A stretch of DNA of 64,000 nt from Antedon bifida. Its lineage: Eukaryota; Echinodermata; Crinoidea; Comatulida; Antedonidae. Numbering within the stretch: position 1 is the first letter of the stretch; every line of letters starts with the position of its first letter. Under the pieces are notes generated by a model. It searched no databases. It was given only the letters and a program-made list of their open reading frames with translations, and was not told where the DNA came from. Shown piece after piece: positions 43,101-54,216 of the stretch. The stretch covers positions 1,302,001 through 1,366,000 of the forward strand of contig OY727100.1 in the NCBI GenBank assembly GCA_963402885.1. Direction: 5' to 3'. Made by a program: the position numbers and the translations under genes.

Positions 43101-46100
43101 CAATCCCATTAAAGTACCAGTACCTTATTTGTTTGGTTAAGAAAAAAACACTCTGTAAAAAATACAAAACCTGAAAAATATTACAAAAAAGGAAAGACAA
43201 ATTGTTCTTATTCAGAACACTTTTAGTTTTGTTATCTTATCAAATATTTTATCAGCTATGAGTAGACTACGTGTCATAGATATGACCAGAAAAATGTCAT
43301 CTTTAAATGTAATTTTATTATATTTAAATCTAAATGTTTCAACGTTTCTGTTTCAGGAGCTTCATTTTCTGCCGGAGACGTTGCCGTTGATTGCAGTCGT
43401 CATAGTAACATGGTGAATAAATATTAATTGTTAAAATAATAACTTTTACATATCTGGAGGTTTTTGTTGAACTCGACAAACCTCATAAATTATTAAATCT
43501 TTTCCTAGCATTGTACTAACATTGAAAATATCTATATGGAGATGGGTCTGGGCTAAACTATTATAAGATAAACTTAATCTACTAATGTAACCATATTTAA
43601 TCTCATATGATATTAATTCAATGTGTGCATATGGAGATAGGGGTGTGTTTCCTCAACTGATTACTGGATTTCTTCTTAATTTCAGACGTACATGAGTACA
43701 CGTAGAGGATGTTGGGTCATGCGAAGAACCTTCCGAGGCGCTGGACCTTGGGATCTGCACATCCTAAGCCGATGGTTCAACTACATGCCAGAATGCTTCC
43801 AGGAGCTGTACCTGGAGGTTGTCTTCAGAGCTCTAGTGAATCACGAGGACCTTGGCTTAGAGAGTGACATTCGGTTGTATAGCGGCGCGAGTATTATGTT
43901 GAACGACTCCATTAATGACCAGATATTATGCGGAAAACTAAAGGTATTACTATAATACACTATCCCATATTTGAAAAAGGATGATTTGACATTAAAATCA
44001 TAACACATCTGAAGCTCTGTCTACACTATCAAACTAGTTTGACAAAAGTGTGTCTGTGATGTGCCCAAATATTGTAGTGATATGACATCATCATGTCTAT
44101 AAATGGGCACAACATTTTGTCGGTTCCTTCAACTACAGTAGCACTGATGTGTCTACTAAGGGTTGTAATTTTTATTATAGTTTTTCACCTACCAAATAAA
44201 CTATTGTGGTAAACTTTAAAATACTTATATCAAGTTTTATAAGTATATATTTGATACTAGCAATTATACCCACCCCAGGGCGGGTTTCAAAATCAGTTTA
44301 AAGACTTCTCAGTACATAACACCCGACGCCAGTATCTCCGTATACGCACCAACCTCCACCCCTTAATAACACCCTACACTCTTTCCAGTGAAAGACAAAT
44401 TCAATTAAACTTTAGCTTCAAATTGAGAGGGCATACATAGCTATGATAGGCCTATGGCTTAAGTACGTTGTAAACTGTGTAAATGAGTAGGTGTCATATT
44501 GGCTGATAATAAAATATGTAATGTTGATACTGTGGTCCCCCGGCCTTCTTTCTCCTCGCACCATCGCAGCCACAATCAACAAACCTTACCTCCTCCCCTG
44601 GACAGTCCAAATGTAGGCCTAGTAAGTTTTTGTTGTACAATTCAATCATATAGGCCTAGGCTACTTCATTACGCCAGTATTTTCGCTCCTCCTCCCAACA
44701 CACCCCAGAAACCGGGTGATGTTTTGAAGACGGTACCAGTACAAATTATGTTAGCCATCACTCCCAACCCATAATCCCTCAGTGGCAGTTTTCAAATGTA
44801 GTTTAAAACATTCCCAGTTTCGGTCATGGTGATAGACCTACATCCCCACCCAAAAATCCCAGCCGTTTAACAGAAATAATTAAATACTGTAACATTTTCC
44901 ATCCACAATTATGGTCAATTTGATAGCCTACTAATCCTAGGCTAAGCAAAATCCCCACTATCCCCTGAACCCCAACTTTTAAACCATATCTCCCAACTCC
45001 CAAACCATATCTCCCAACTCCCAAACCATATCTCCCAACTCCCAAACCATATCTCCCAACACCCCCCTCCCAAAATTGGCGTTTTTTCCTTGAAGGCATG
45101 GTGATGTAGTTGAACACAGTAACAGTAAAGAACGTGTATATGTTCACACAGGAATGGATGTCTGTAATGAGACAATCCAAGAGACCGATACATAGCTGGA
45201 TATGGGTAAAGTACTTTGCTAAATGTGTAAATGAATAGGTGTCATATTGGTTAATGATTAAAATATGTATATCTATATCGATATTTCCCAAAACACCTTG
45301 GTGAGGATAATTCAAATACTGTAAAACTTTTGTAGTATAATTTTACAATTCGATAGCCTACAACCCCGAGCCCTAGCGAAAATGACATCACAAACCACCT
45401 CCCCCCCCCCCCCACCACTCCCACAAAAACCCCAGGAGTCGGGGGATTTTTTTAAAATGTAGTTTAAAACCTTCCGGGTACAATTGCCATCATTTTGATA
45501 CCCCATACGTATGGTTACGTGCAGAAACAGAAATTTGTATAACGAACAAACATCGAAAGTGGGGGTTTTGACCACATTTTGGTCCCTAACTTGGATCCTA
45601 GGTGGCGGATGATGTTGAAATATAGCTTAGAACATTCCCGGTACAATTGCGGTCATTTTGATACCCCATATGTAAGATTGCGTGCAGTAACAAAAATTTG
45701 TATAACGAACAAACAAACACACAGACGTACAAACTCTCTCACTTATAATATAGATTCCTTCAATGATATTCATTCCTCATTAAATATGGTAATAAATAAA
45801 TAAGTATTTTTATTTATAATCACTAGATAAAACCAGAAATCAAGATGTTGACGAAAGACAGTGTAGTGTTTGCCGACGACTCTCGTGTAGAAGACGTTGA
45901 AGCGGTGATTCTCGCTACGGGATATAAAAAGTATTACCCGTACCTCGAAGATAAAAGCATGAGAGGTAGGTTGGTGCCCAACAAAATTCATCTATTTGTC
46001 CCTTTGTTAAGTTTGCTTCCCACTAGAGACACAACGTAAATGATTTGACCAATTACAAGTGATGGATTATTCGAACAGCGGCTTGTCATTGGTCAACTCG

Positions 46101-47023
46101 CTTGCGTTCTGTCTCTAGTGGGAACCACGCTGTACCGCGAACATTACTTTGTTGCTTCACAAAGTCATTTTCATACTATTTTTATTCCTTTCCGTTTTGA
46201 AATAGAGTCTCTGGAAGATAAGTTTGACCTGTACAAGTACATTTTTCTGCCCGGCCACCCAACATTCGCAGCAGTTGGTTTGGCTAAAGGTCTCGGACCC
46301 CAAGCGTCATCGTACGAGCTTCAGTCACGATGGGTCGCTAGAGTTTTCAGCGGGAAATGCAAACTGCCCTCGGAAAGCGTAATGCGATCAGCGGCAAACA
46401 CTCTAAGGGAAGAAAATTTAAGAGACCATGGAAGTGTTCATTCATATGTAAGTATGCATGTATCACTAACGCAATAACATACAACTTTAAAATATTTAAA
46501 CGCAAATGGCCGCAAAAAGGAGCCAAGGAAAATTGCATGTTTGTCTGACGTTACATACGATAAGATTACAAGACAAAAAGAGGTCACTTGTCATAACCAG
46601 ATTGGTACCAAAGACTACCTCATTCAATTTGTTATTACACATGCTATTGTCCAATAAAATCTCTTGTCATTAATTTGTTCTTTTGTGTTTTGTTGTCAGG
46701 TTCTCTGGATACCGTATGTTCTGGATCTTGCGGAGGAAATCGGTTGCCTACCAAGCCCATGGACTTACTTATTCACAAAACCAAGACTTGCTCTTAAGTT
46801 GGCGCTTGGAACTATCAATCCGTACATATTTCGGCTTACCGGTCCACACTCGTGGGACGGTGCACTTGGCGCAATTGAGGACAGCACACGCAAAACGATC
46901 AAGCCAACGAAAACGCGTTTATCTAAAGTTCCCTATACGAACTTTGTGTACACGTTGGCGCGGTACCTATTAATATTACTCGTGTTGCTCTTTGCTGTTC
47001 TCTTGAAATCATACTTTTTTTGA
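40171..47023 (+). CDS. Flavin-containing monooxygenase, copy B, 7 exons
   Basis: Exons 40171-40285, 42255-42704, 43357-43412, 43686-43943, 45827-45965, 46206-46447 and 46700-47023; 527 aa. Exon phases match copy A exactly; exons 1-5 have equal lengths, exon 6 is one codon longer and exon 7 one codon shorter. Seen: GAGSSG (10-15), [11 protein letters not shown] signature, [18 protein letters not shown]-terminal membrane anchor ([13 protein letters not shown]). Exon 1 is nearly identical to copy A at DNA level, while the C-terminal exons have diverged more. Same enzymology as copy A; the paralogues may differ in substrate, since the tail and the exon 4 segment after RRTFRGA differ. Introns are longer than in copy A (intron 1 about 2 kb, intron 4 about 1.9 kb). 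AATAAA at 47568-47573 and 47575-47580. Confidence 0.95.
40286..42254. other. FMO-B first intron
   Basis: No exon seen. Contains a short retroelement match (about 40395-40450, TCTAGATGGGACG) and a C-rich run (41781-41795). Otherwise plain A+T-rich sequence. Confidence 0.5.
44012..44126. mobile_element. Family A element, right end lost
   Basis: AAGCTCTGTCTACACTATCA at the left, CTAGTTTGAC, one direct 21-bp unit, and TATAAATGGGCACAACATTT, then truncated. FMO-B intron 4. Confidence 0.8.
44980..45062. repeat. 21-bp tandem repeat, 4 copies
   Basis: AAACCATATCTCCCAACTCC repeats at 21-bp spacing. A C-rich run follows at about 45398-45415. The reverse strand gives a spurious Gly/Tyr/Leu repeat ORF. 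Confidence 0.9.
46008..46134. mobile_element. Family B element in FMO-B intron 5
   Basis: GTTTGCTTCCCACTAGAGAC to GTCTCTAGTGGGAACCACGC, with inverted arms around ATTATTCGAACAGCGGCTTG. It sits about 43 bp after exon 5, almost the same place as the pair in FMO-A. Confidence 0.8.
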
Positions 47024-48338
47024 ATACTCATTATTAATTGTAATGATTTTGGAGCAAAAACAATATATAGAATACATTGCATTTTAATCAGTTTAGTAAA
47101 CTTTGCATGTTGCCTATTTCCCTTTGTAAGGGACACAGTTTTCATCCCTTTTTAGGACTTTCTGTGCCATTTTCAATCTTAAAATTAATATTGAGTATAA
47201 GAAATGTTTACAATGATATAAAAATCAGGGGTGTAGTGCAAGTGTTGCTGCTGTCATTGTAAAGCTAATCTATGCCATGATATATACAGTATTATTTTAA
47301 CAGGTAGAATATATTTTTGACCCGAATTTGTTTTGTGATATAGCAAAGTCGTCTCTGTTATCAAATTAATTTCCCAGGGCCAGATACGGCTCCCGAAAAG
47401 ACCTGAAATAATTTAAAGAAATCATGAACCAGTGATGTCATAGTATGTAGGTTTAATTATACCAAGGAATCAACAAACAGTTGTTTAAGCCATGATTATA
47501 CTAGGTCGTTGTAATATTGACGTAGATTTTCATTTACAATATTGGAATAATGTATCGGAAATGATATAATAAAGAATAAAGACAATTCATTTTGTAACTT
47601 TGATTTTATTACATGTATTTATTTAAGATAAAACTCAGACAAGTACAAAAAGATAAAAAACCTTATTAAAGAAATTAATTTTAATTATAAACAATTTCAA
47701 TAACATAATTATTATACCCTATTTAAAATTTAGTGAGAAATTTTGAATCTTTTTTTTCTTTGATAAAAATTAAATTAAAATCGTGTGAACGATCTTTGTT
47801 AAAAGTTTTAACTGCCCCCTCTATAATTTTAATAAGTGAGGAGACAGCAGACGATCCGACACGCGAGACGATCAGACTTTTTGCAAATCAAAATACAAAA
47901 ATAACTCCTCATTTATTAGGCTAGTTTGAGATAGTAAGTGTTATTTAATATTAGATATGACAATGTTCATTGTTAGACTATACAATTATCAGGCTAGGCG
48001 TAGGTACTAAGCCTACTACTAGTAACTAGGGCCTAAGGGCTAGGCCTATAATAATCTAGGCTAGGCTAGCTAGCTTACAGAATCTGTAACACCACCTGTC
48101 CTGCCGGGCTGCTCGGTCGGGTTGGGAGGGCGTCTTACTATACATAGGCTATAGCCACAGTAGGCCTAGTAAAAGTAGTCTGTGTGTGGTGTAGAATAGA
48201 AACATGCTTACTACTACTAGGCCTAGGCTAGGCTTCACTACTAATTTTTGCGATTAAATTTATTGTGACATTGCTTGTTTGGAATAGGCCTAGCTAGGCT
48301 AGCCTAGCTAGGCCTAATAAATAATTTTATTTTTATAG
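47024..48338. other. FMO-B to SMG9 intergenic region
   Basis: FMO-B 3' UTR to about 47600, then A+T-rich sequence. From 47990 to 48315 there is a dense cluster of TAGGCCTA/GCTAGGC motifs immediately upstream of the SMG9 first coding exon. CTATTTTTATAG at 48325-48338 looks like a 3' splice site, so a 5' UTR intron is likely. Confidence 0.5.
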
Positions 48339-51300
48339 ATGGCATCTCGTGGTGTAGGTGCTGGGAACGCTGCTGGAGGAGGTGGTCGAAGAAAAAGGAG
48401 ACGTGGTAGGGGCAAGGTTAGTAGTGCCTTATTTAGTTTTTATATGGTGCATAGGCCTATTTATATGTTTTTGACATTGTGGGTTCATTAACATCATTTT
48501 AAAAATGTTTTCTTGTACTTTTTAGGGACAAGAAGGTACACGGGAAGTTGAGGTAGGCCTAGCTGAGGGCGGGTCGTCACAGCCTGGTGTTGGTACAAAG
48601 CCTATACAATTCCTGACCAAACCTGGTACCCCAAAGGTAACAATAAAATATGTATTTTAATTATTTGGTTTAACATATTTGTTTTGGTGCTGTACAATTT
48701 TTAAAGCAATTATTGAAATATTACACATACACAGACATACATACACCATACTTAACTGTCCGTAAGTAGCCAAGTCTCCAGTATCTCACCCAGCGGAACT
48801 CCTAAAACTTGGTTTTACGTTGTGCCCTGAATCGGTAGTTGTTCTTTCAATAACTTGTCTTTTATTGTCTGTAGGTAAAAGAACCTCTTGAACCAACCAC
48901 AATGGTCCCCGAACAAAAGGCCACTCCTACAATCATTATAAAACCACGGGAAAGAGAGGCGAGCCAACAAAATGAACCGCTTAGACGTACATCGACCACC
49001 ACCACGACCACAAACAATGGAGGCATGAAAGCAACGATATATGGAACACCACCCTCTATGGATATGGTACGAGTATTAGGTGGATCACCGCATACTCCTA
49101 CGATTGTTGGTCATAGACCGTCAAATGCACCTGTGAACATTGCCATAGAAGGTATGACTTAAATGAAAGAGATGATTGTCTGTAATAATACCAAAATGTA
49201 GCCATCGTACATGATTGACCAAGACCGTACACCATACTACTTGCTTACTTACGTTTTAATAAAATATTTTCTATATTCTCTTACAGTGCCTGTCCACCAT
49301 AGATTGACTCCATTGATACCAATGAAACAAAGTGTTCAACTTATTGACTCAGCATTTCACTGGAGTGATCAGGCAATGGAGGTAAACAAACCCTGTGTCT
49401 ATTGACAGATTATGTGACTGAAGAAAGCCAACCTTGAAAAATGTACTTTAAAATGTATATAATGTTGATTATTGATAGAGGCTCAGAATTCATGCTAGAA
49501 AACTAGAAATATAGTCTAACAAAAAAGGTCCAGTAGGCATGATCATTTTTTTAGTTTAACCTGTGAATTCTACTTTTGCTTGTTGGATTGGTCATTCTGC
49601 CTGTTATGTTTATAGGAATGTTTGGTAGTGGATACAAAGTAAATTATAGCCCTGTATGTCATCATTTGTGTATATACTGTATTTCATTAATTGATTGGAA
49701 ATTTGCCCATTATACTTATTTTAATGTTTGGTAGTGGATAACAAATGTATAGATAAAAAAGTAACTGATCGAGGTTCGAATAATAATCAAGATACTTTAC
49801 TTACGTTTGCCTCTCTCCACCCAGTGTATAAATGGGAACCCGGTTAGATCAAGACACAACTTTGCGCTGATTACTAGCTGCATTATGGGAGCATGTTTCC
49901 ATACGTGTTTGATCAGGAAAAAATGACTGGGGTAATAATTTTCAGCGCTTAGAGGTTTCACAACATTAGGCGCTATATAAATCCTGGATATTATTATTAT
50001 AGCCTTATAGCCCTGTAATTCATTCCTGCTTTACTGTATTCAACATTTCATTAATTGGTTGCTTTTGCCTAATTAGCATCTTTTAGACCAAGGATCATAT
50101 TTTGTTGTTGGAGTGATTGGCTTACAAGGTTCTGGCAAGTCTACTGTTGCTTCTCTACTGGCAGGATGTAAGCCAAATGATGAAAGGTATACACTTTATT
50201 TGTGGAACAATAACATTCTAGCAACTGATCATGTAAGCTTGGTTCCCACTAGGACGTAAGCTCAAGTAATTTGACCAATCATAAGCGGTGGATTATTCAA
50301 ACAAAAAAATGTGCCTATATATGGACATGATGACATATTTGGGAATATCACTACCATATTTGGGCACATAACTTTGCTAGTGTTTATTCACCATACAAAC
50401 CTTTAAACAATAAAATAAAACGTACAACTGTATTAAAGTATTTCCTTTGTCAGTAAATATTTCATTACTTTATATACTTTTTAGCTCGTATATCTTCAAA
50501 ACTCAAACACCTGATGTACGTGAGCTAGCGGGCCACCAGACATCTGGCGTTGACGTTTACGTGACATCACAACGAACCATCATCTTAGACACCCAACCAG
50601 TTCTTAGCGCATCAGTGTTGGACTATCTCATTAACCATGAAAAGTTCATCCCATCAGAAATGACATCATCTGAAAACTGTATTGAGATACAGGTGAGATC
50701 TTAAGCTACACTATCAAACTTTATGTGACAAAAAAATGTGATTTGCCCATGTATGGACATGATGATGTCACATCACTACCATATTTGGGCACATCACTAC
50801 CATATTTGGGCACATCACTACCATATTTGGTCACTTGCTCCCACTTTGCCATTAGTGTTTCTGAACTAGCAGTTACCCATCTGCAGTCTAGTGTCAAAGA
50901 TGGCATACATTAATTAACATGTTGAAGTAGCTGAAGAACAATGTCAATACATTGCTCTCCATACTTTAACATGCTTACATTTTAAAAACTAAAAGAATAT
51001 TTACATATGTTGGGATTATACATGGTTGACCAATAACATTTTTAGACTGTACCATTTATGTATGGGGTTGTTAATTGAATGTTTATTTTGTTCAAGTTAT
51101 ATTTCTCTTGGTTGAGAACAGTTGACTAGTTAACACATGATGCTCCTATGTTTTGTCAAACTAGTTTGAATAGATAGTGTAGACAGAGCATGAGGTTTAG
51201 TGTACCATTCCTTAATTCCCTATATCACAAAAAGTGACTCAGATGACCCAGCATGACCTCAATAACCAATGCACAGTATCCAAATATCCTCTTATTTTTC

Positions 51301-54216
51301 TGTTTCAATAGTCTCTTCAATTGGCAACATTCCTCATGACAGTTTGCAATGTGGTACTTGTCGTCCAGAATTGGTTTGCAGACATTCCTCTTCTACAGTG
51401 CCTCAAGAAAGCAGAGATGCTAAAACCTTCAACTGCTAATCCTAACTCTGATGGTGAGGATGGCATTGAGTATTTCCCCAGCGTAGGTAAGTAACAAAGA
51501 CACGCCCTCTTTTTCAATGTACGTGCCCACCCCTCCTCCTTCCATTTTGATGATATGCCCTTTTCAAACCAGAGACCAGCAGCAGAGAAGTGATAGTAAA
51601 TAGAAAAAAGTCTTGATATAATGCATTTTCTTTTCAAATAAACCCTCTTAAACATTTATGGACTAAGTATGCAAATATCACTCTCGAGTGATGGTAAGCA
51701 TTAGTATTTTACTAGTGTTTAGTATAATATAAGAAATAATAAGAATTATTTTATTTATTCGCAGTGTTTGTCCAGAATAAAGCATCACGAGAAGATTTTG
51801 AACTAAATAATCTGAAAAATATGCAGGAGGATATCGACAAGATATTTACAGGCACAAAATTAAAAATTCAAGGTAAAGACCATTTGATTGATTTCTTTAG
51901 TATTTTCTAAAGCTCCGATACACTATCAAACTTTATGTGACAACAAAAAATGTGATGTGCCCATATAATGGACATGATGATGTCATATCACTACCATATT
52001 TGTGCATATCACTACCATATTTGAGCACATCAAACTTTTTTGTCAAACTAGTTTGATAGTGTAGACAGAGCTTAAAGATGTTACAAACAAAGCATTAGAA
52101 ATTTGAAGTAAAAACAGTAAAATGGTCATTTTGCCTTTACAGGTGCAATCTCTTTGACCCAATCTGGGTTGATGTCAGGAGCCAACACCAGTAATCTACC
52201 ACTTGATATCAACATGTTTCTTTGTCTTTACAGGTGCAATCTCTTTGACCCAATCTGGGTTGATGTCAGGAGCCAACACCAGTAATCTACCACTTGATAT
52301 CAACATGTTTCTTTGCCTTTACAGGTGCAATCTCTTTGACCCAATCTGGGTTGATGTCAGGAGCCAACACCAGTAATCTACCACTTGATATCAACATGTT
52401 TCTTTGCCTTTACAGGTGCAATCTCTTTGACCCAATCTGGGTTGATGTCAGGAGCCAACACCAGTAATCTACCACTTGATATCAACATGTTTCTTTGCCT
52501 TTACAGGTGCAATCTCTTTGACCCAATCTGGGTTGATGTCAGGAGCCAACACCAGTAATCTACCACTTGATATCAACATGTTTCTTTGCCTTTACAGGTG
52601 CAATCTCTTTGACCCAATCTGGGTTGATGTCAGGAGCCAACACCAGTAATCTACCACTTGATATCAACATGTTTCTTTGCCTTTACAGGTGCAATCTCTT
52701 TGACCCAATCTGGGTTGATGTCAGGAGCCAACACCAGTAATCTACCACTTGATATCAACATGTTTCTTTGCCTTTACAGGTGCAATCTCTTTGACCCAAT
52801 CTGGGTTGATGTCAGGAGCCAACACCAGTAATCTACCACTTGATATCAACATGTTTCTTTGCCTTTACAGGTGCAATCTCTTTGACCCAATCTGGGTTGA
52901 TGTCAGGAGCCAACACCAGTAATCTACCACTTGATATCAACATGTTTCTTTGCCTTTACAGGTGCAATCTCTTTGACCCAATCTGGGTTGATGTCAGGAG
53001 CCAACACCAGTAATCTACCACTTGATATCAACATGTTTCTTTGCCTTTACAGGTGCAATCTCTTTGACCCAATCTGGGTTGATGTCAGGAGCCAACACCA
53101 GTAATCTACCACTTGATATCAACATGTTTCTTTGCCTTTACAGGTGCAATCTCTTTGACCCAATCTGGGTTGATGTCAGGAGCCAACACCAGTAATCTAC
53201 CACTTGATATCAACATGTTTCTTTGCCTTTACAGGTGCAATCTCTTTGACCCAATCTGGGTTGATGTCAGGAGCCAACACCAGTAATCTACCACTTGATA
53301 TCAACATGTTTCTCTTGCCACACCTCAATGATAATCACAATAGTAAAGGTATGTAAACATACACAATTTCTTCTAGTAGTTCAAACAGTGTGAATGTCCC
53401 TTTTTTATGTTAACTTTATAAATGCCAGATTTACTATTGTTGGTATTTATCTTACAGCCGAGTCTCCACTGTTTTCTATTATTCCCAACTGTTACCAAGG
53501 ATACCCAAGTCAAGACTCTCTGATAAGGGCTTTTAGAAAGCTTGTCATAGGCGCTCATCGAACGCCAATATCAAACTCTTGCAACACTGAGAAAAATTGG
53601 TAAGTAGGACAAGCTATTATATCATACAAAAAATTAACGTTTATGAAAATAATAATAATAATAGTTAATTCTTATATAGGGCATATAAGCAATCTCTCAA
53701 TGCGCTGCAAATTATTACTCCCATAATAATGATTTAGAATAGAGAGCGGTATAAGTGTAATTGTAAGGGATATAGGACTACCATATTTTAGACATGTTTG
53801 TGTCATATTGCTTGTATCCTTAGGCAGATACTTCTCATTGCCTCATCTTTTGGATGGGGATGTAAAGTCGTTGGTCCTGTGCGCATACATTATACTTGTC
53901 CATGATAAAGAACTTTTGAAAAGAGTAGGAGATTGTATCCTGGTGTGCTGATCGTGGTCCTGTTCTGGATCCTCTTGTATTAAAGAGGTCACCCAGTATA
54001 AACACGAAATAAACCAAACTGGATGTCATTTATTACCGCCAATTACCCAGAATATTTAAATGTTGTTTCAATCCTTTGCACGTTTTCAAGTGTCCGTATA
54101 CCAGCATTATAATGTATCATACTTGTATGCGTTCTAGGTTTCACTATGCAGCTCGTATGTGGGAGGTCATAAAAAAATCAACTCTGATGTCAGAGTACAA
54201 CAGACTGCTTGTCTGA
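48339..54216 (+). CDS. SMG9: SMG9, nonsense-mediated mRNA decay factor, 11 coding exons
   Basis: Exons 48339-48416, 48526-48636, 48875-49151, 49287-49381, 50077-50186, 50485-50692, 51312-51486, 51765-51872, 53235-53348, 53458-53599 and 54138-54216; 498 aa (human about 520). Seen: a low-complexity basic N terminus (GRRKRRRGRGK), a P-loop-like GLQGSGKS (202-209), QTSGVDVYVTSQRTIILDTQ, a FLMTVCNVVLVVQNWF strand, VFLQNKASRE-like VFVQNKASRED, and a C-terminal EKNWFHYAARMW as in SMG9. Family role: a G-fold subunit that pairs with SMG8 and restrains the SMG1 kinase, which phosphorylates UPF1. Exon 9 uses the last of thirteen repeated acceptors; only that choice keeps the frame. The acceptor of exon 5 (50076) is less pyrimidine-rich than usual but is fixed by the protein match. 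Confidence 0.95.
49780..50005 (+). mobile_element. SINE-type element in an SMG9 intron
   Basis: Contains CTCTCCACCCAGTGTATAAA and GGGAACC, then a 3' end of GGCGCTATATAAATCCTGGA followed by an (ATT)n tail, an arrangement familiar from short retroposons of marine invertebrates. A weaker copy of the tail motif is near 26505-26580. Confidence 0.55.
50234..50304. mobile_element. Family B left half joined to family A
   Basis: TAAGCTTGGTTCCCACTAGG to GGATTATTCAAAC, then directly AAAAAAATGTGCC of family A. SMG9 intron 5. Confidence 0.65.
50306..50372. mobile_element. Family A core without termini
   Basis: Two inverted 21-bp units and TATATATGGACATGATGACA, ending TTTGGGCACATAAC. Both terminal repeats are absent. 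Confidence 0.7.
50701..51191. mobile_element. Long form of family A in an SMG9 intron
   Basis: Left side: CTACACTATCAAACTTTATG, three inverted 21-bp units. Then about 310 bp of unique sequence starting GGTCACTTGCTCCCACTTTG, and right side CAAACTAGTTTGAATAGATA then GTGTAGACAGAGCAT. The unique part matches the 27360-27660 element in inverse orientation. It starts within about 10 bp of the SMG9 exon 6 donor. Confidence 0.8.
51908..52074. mobile_element. Family A element, 2 internal units
   Basis: AAGCTCCGATACACTATCAA at the left and TTTGATAGTGTAGACAGAGC then TTAA at the right, with two inverted 21-bp units. It lies just upstream of the SMG9 91-bp array. Confidence 0.85.
52143..53234 (+). repeat. 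Twelve tandem 91-bp copies of the SMG9 exon 9 acceptor and exon start
   Basis: Units start at 52143, 52234, 52325 and so on every 91 bp; the thirteenth copy, at 53235, is the coding exon. Each unit holds the first part of exon 9 (GTGCAATCTCTTTGACCCAA onward), a TATCAAC branch-point-like stretch, and TTTCTTTGCCTTTACAG. The only difference I see is T for C in the first unit's tract. Duplication seems to have begun at TTGCC shared by the intron and exon 9 (TCTCTTGCCACACC). All upstream acceptors shift the frame to a TAA in the next unit. Confidence 0.97.
53835..54020 (+). mobile_element. Retroelement fragment, related to 15885-16040
   Basis: GATGGGGATGTAAAGTCGTT, GGTCCTGTGCGCATACAT and AAAGAGGTCACCCAGTATAA match the intronic fragment in the discoidin/C1q gene. 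SMG9 last intron. Confidence 0.45.

Noticed and set aside
44824-45315. Minus-strand ORF with GRYGLGV repeats
   Set aside because: It comes from the 21-bp CCCAACTCCCAAACCATATCT repeat in an FMO-B intron and shows no splice or domain support.
52143-53348. CRISPR-like array in SMG9
   Set aside because: Units are 91 bp with no unique spacers, and each is a copy of a coding exon start plus its splice acceptor in a eukaryotic gene.
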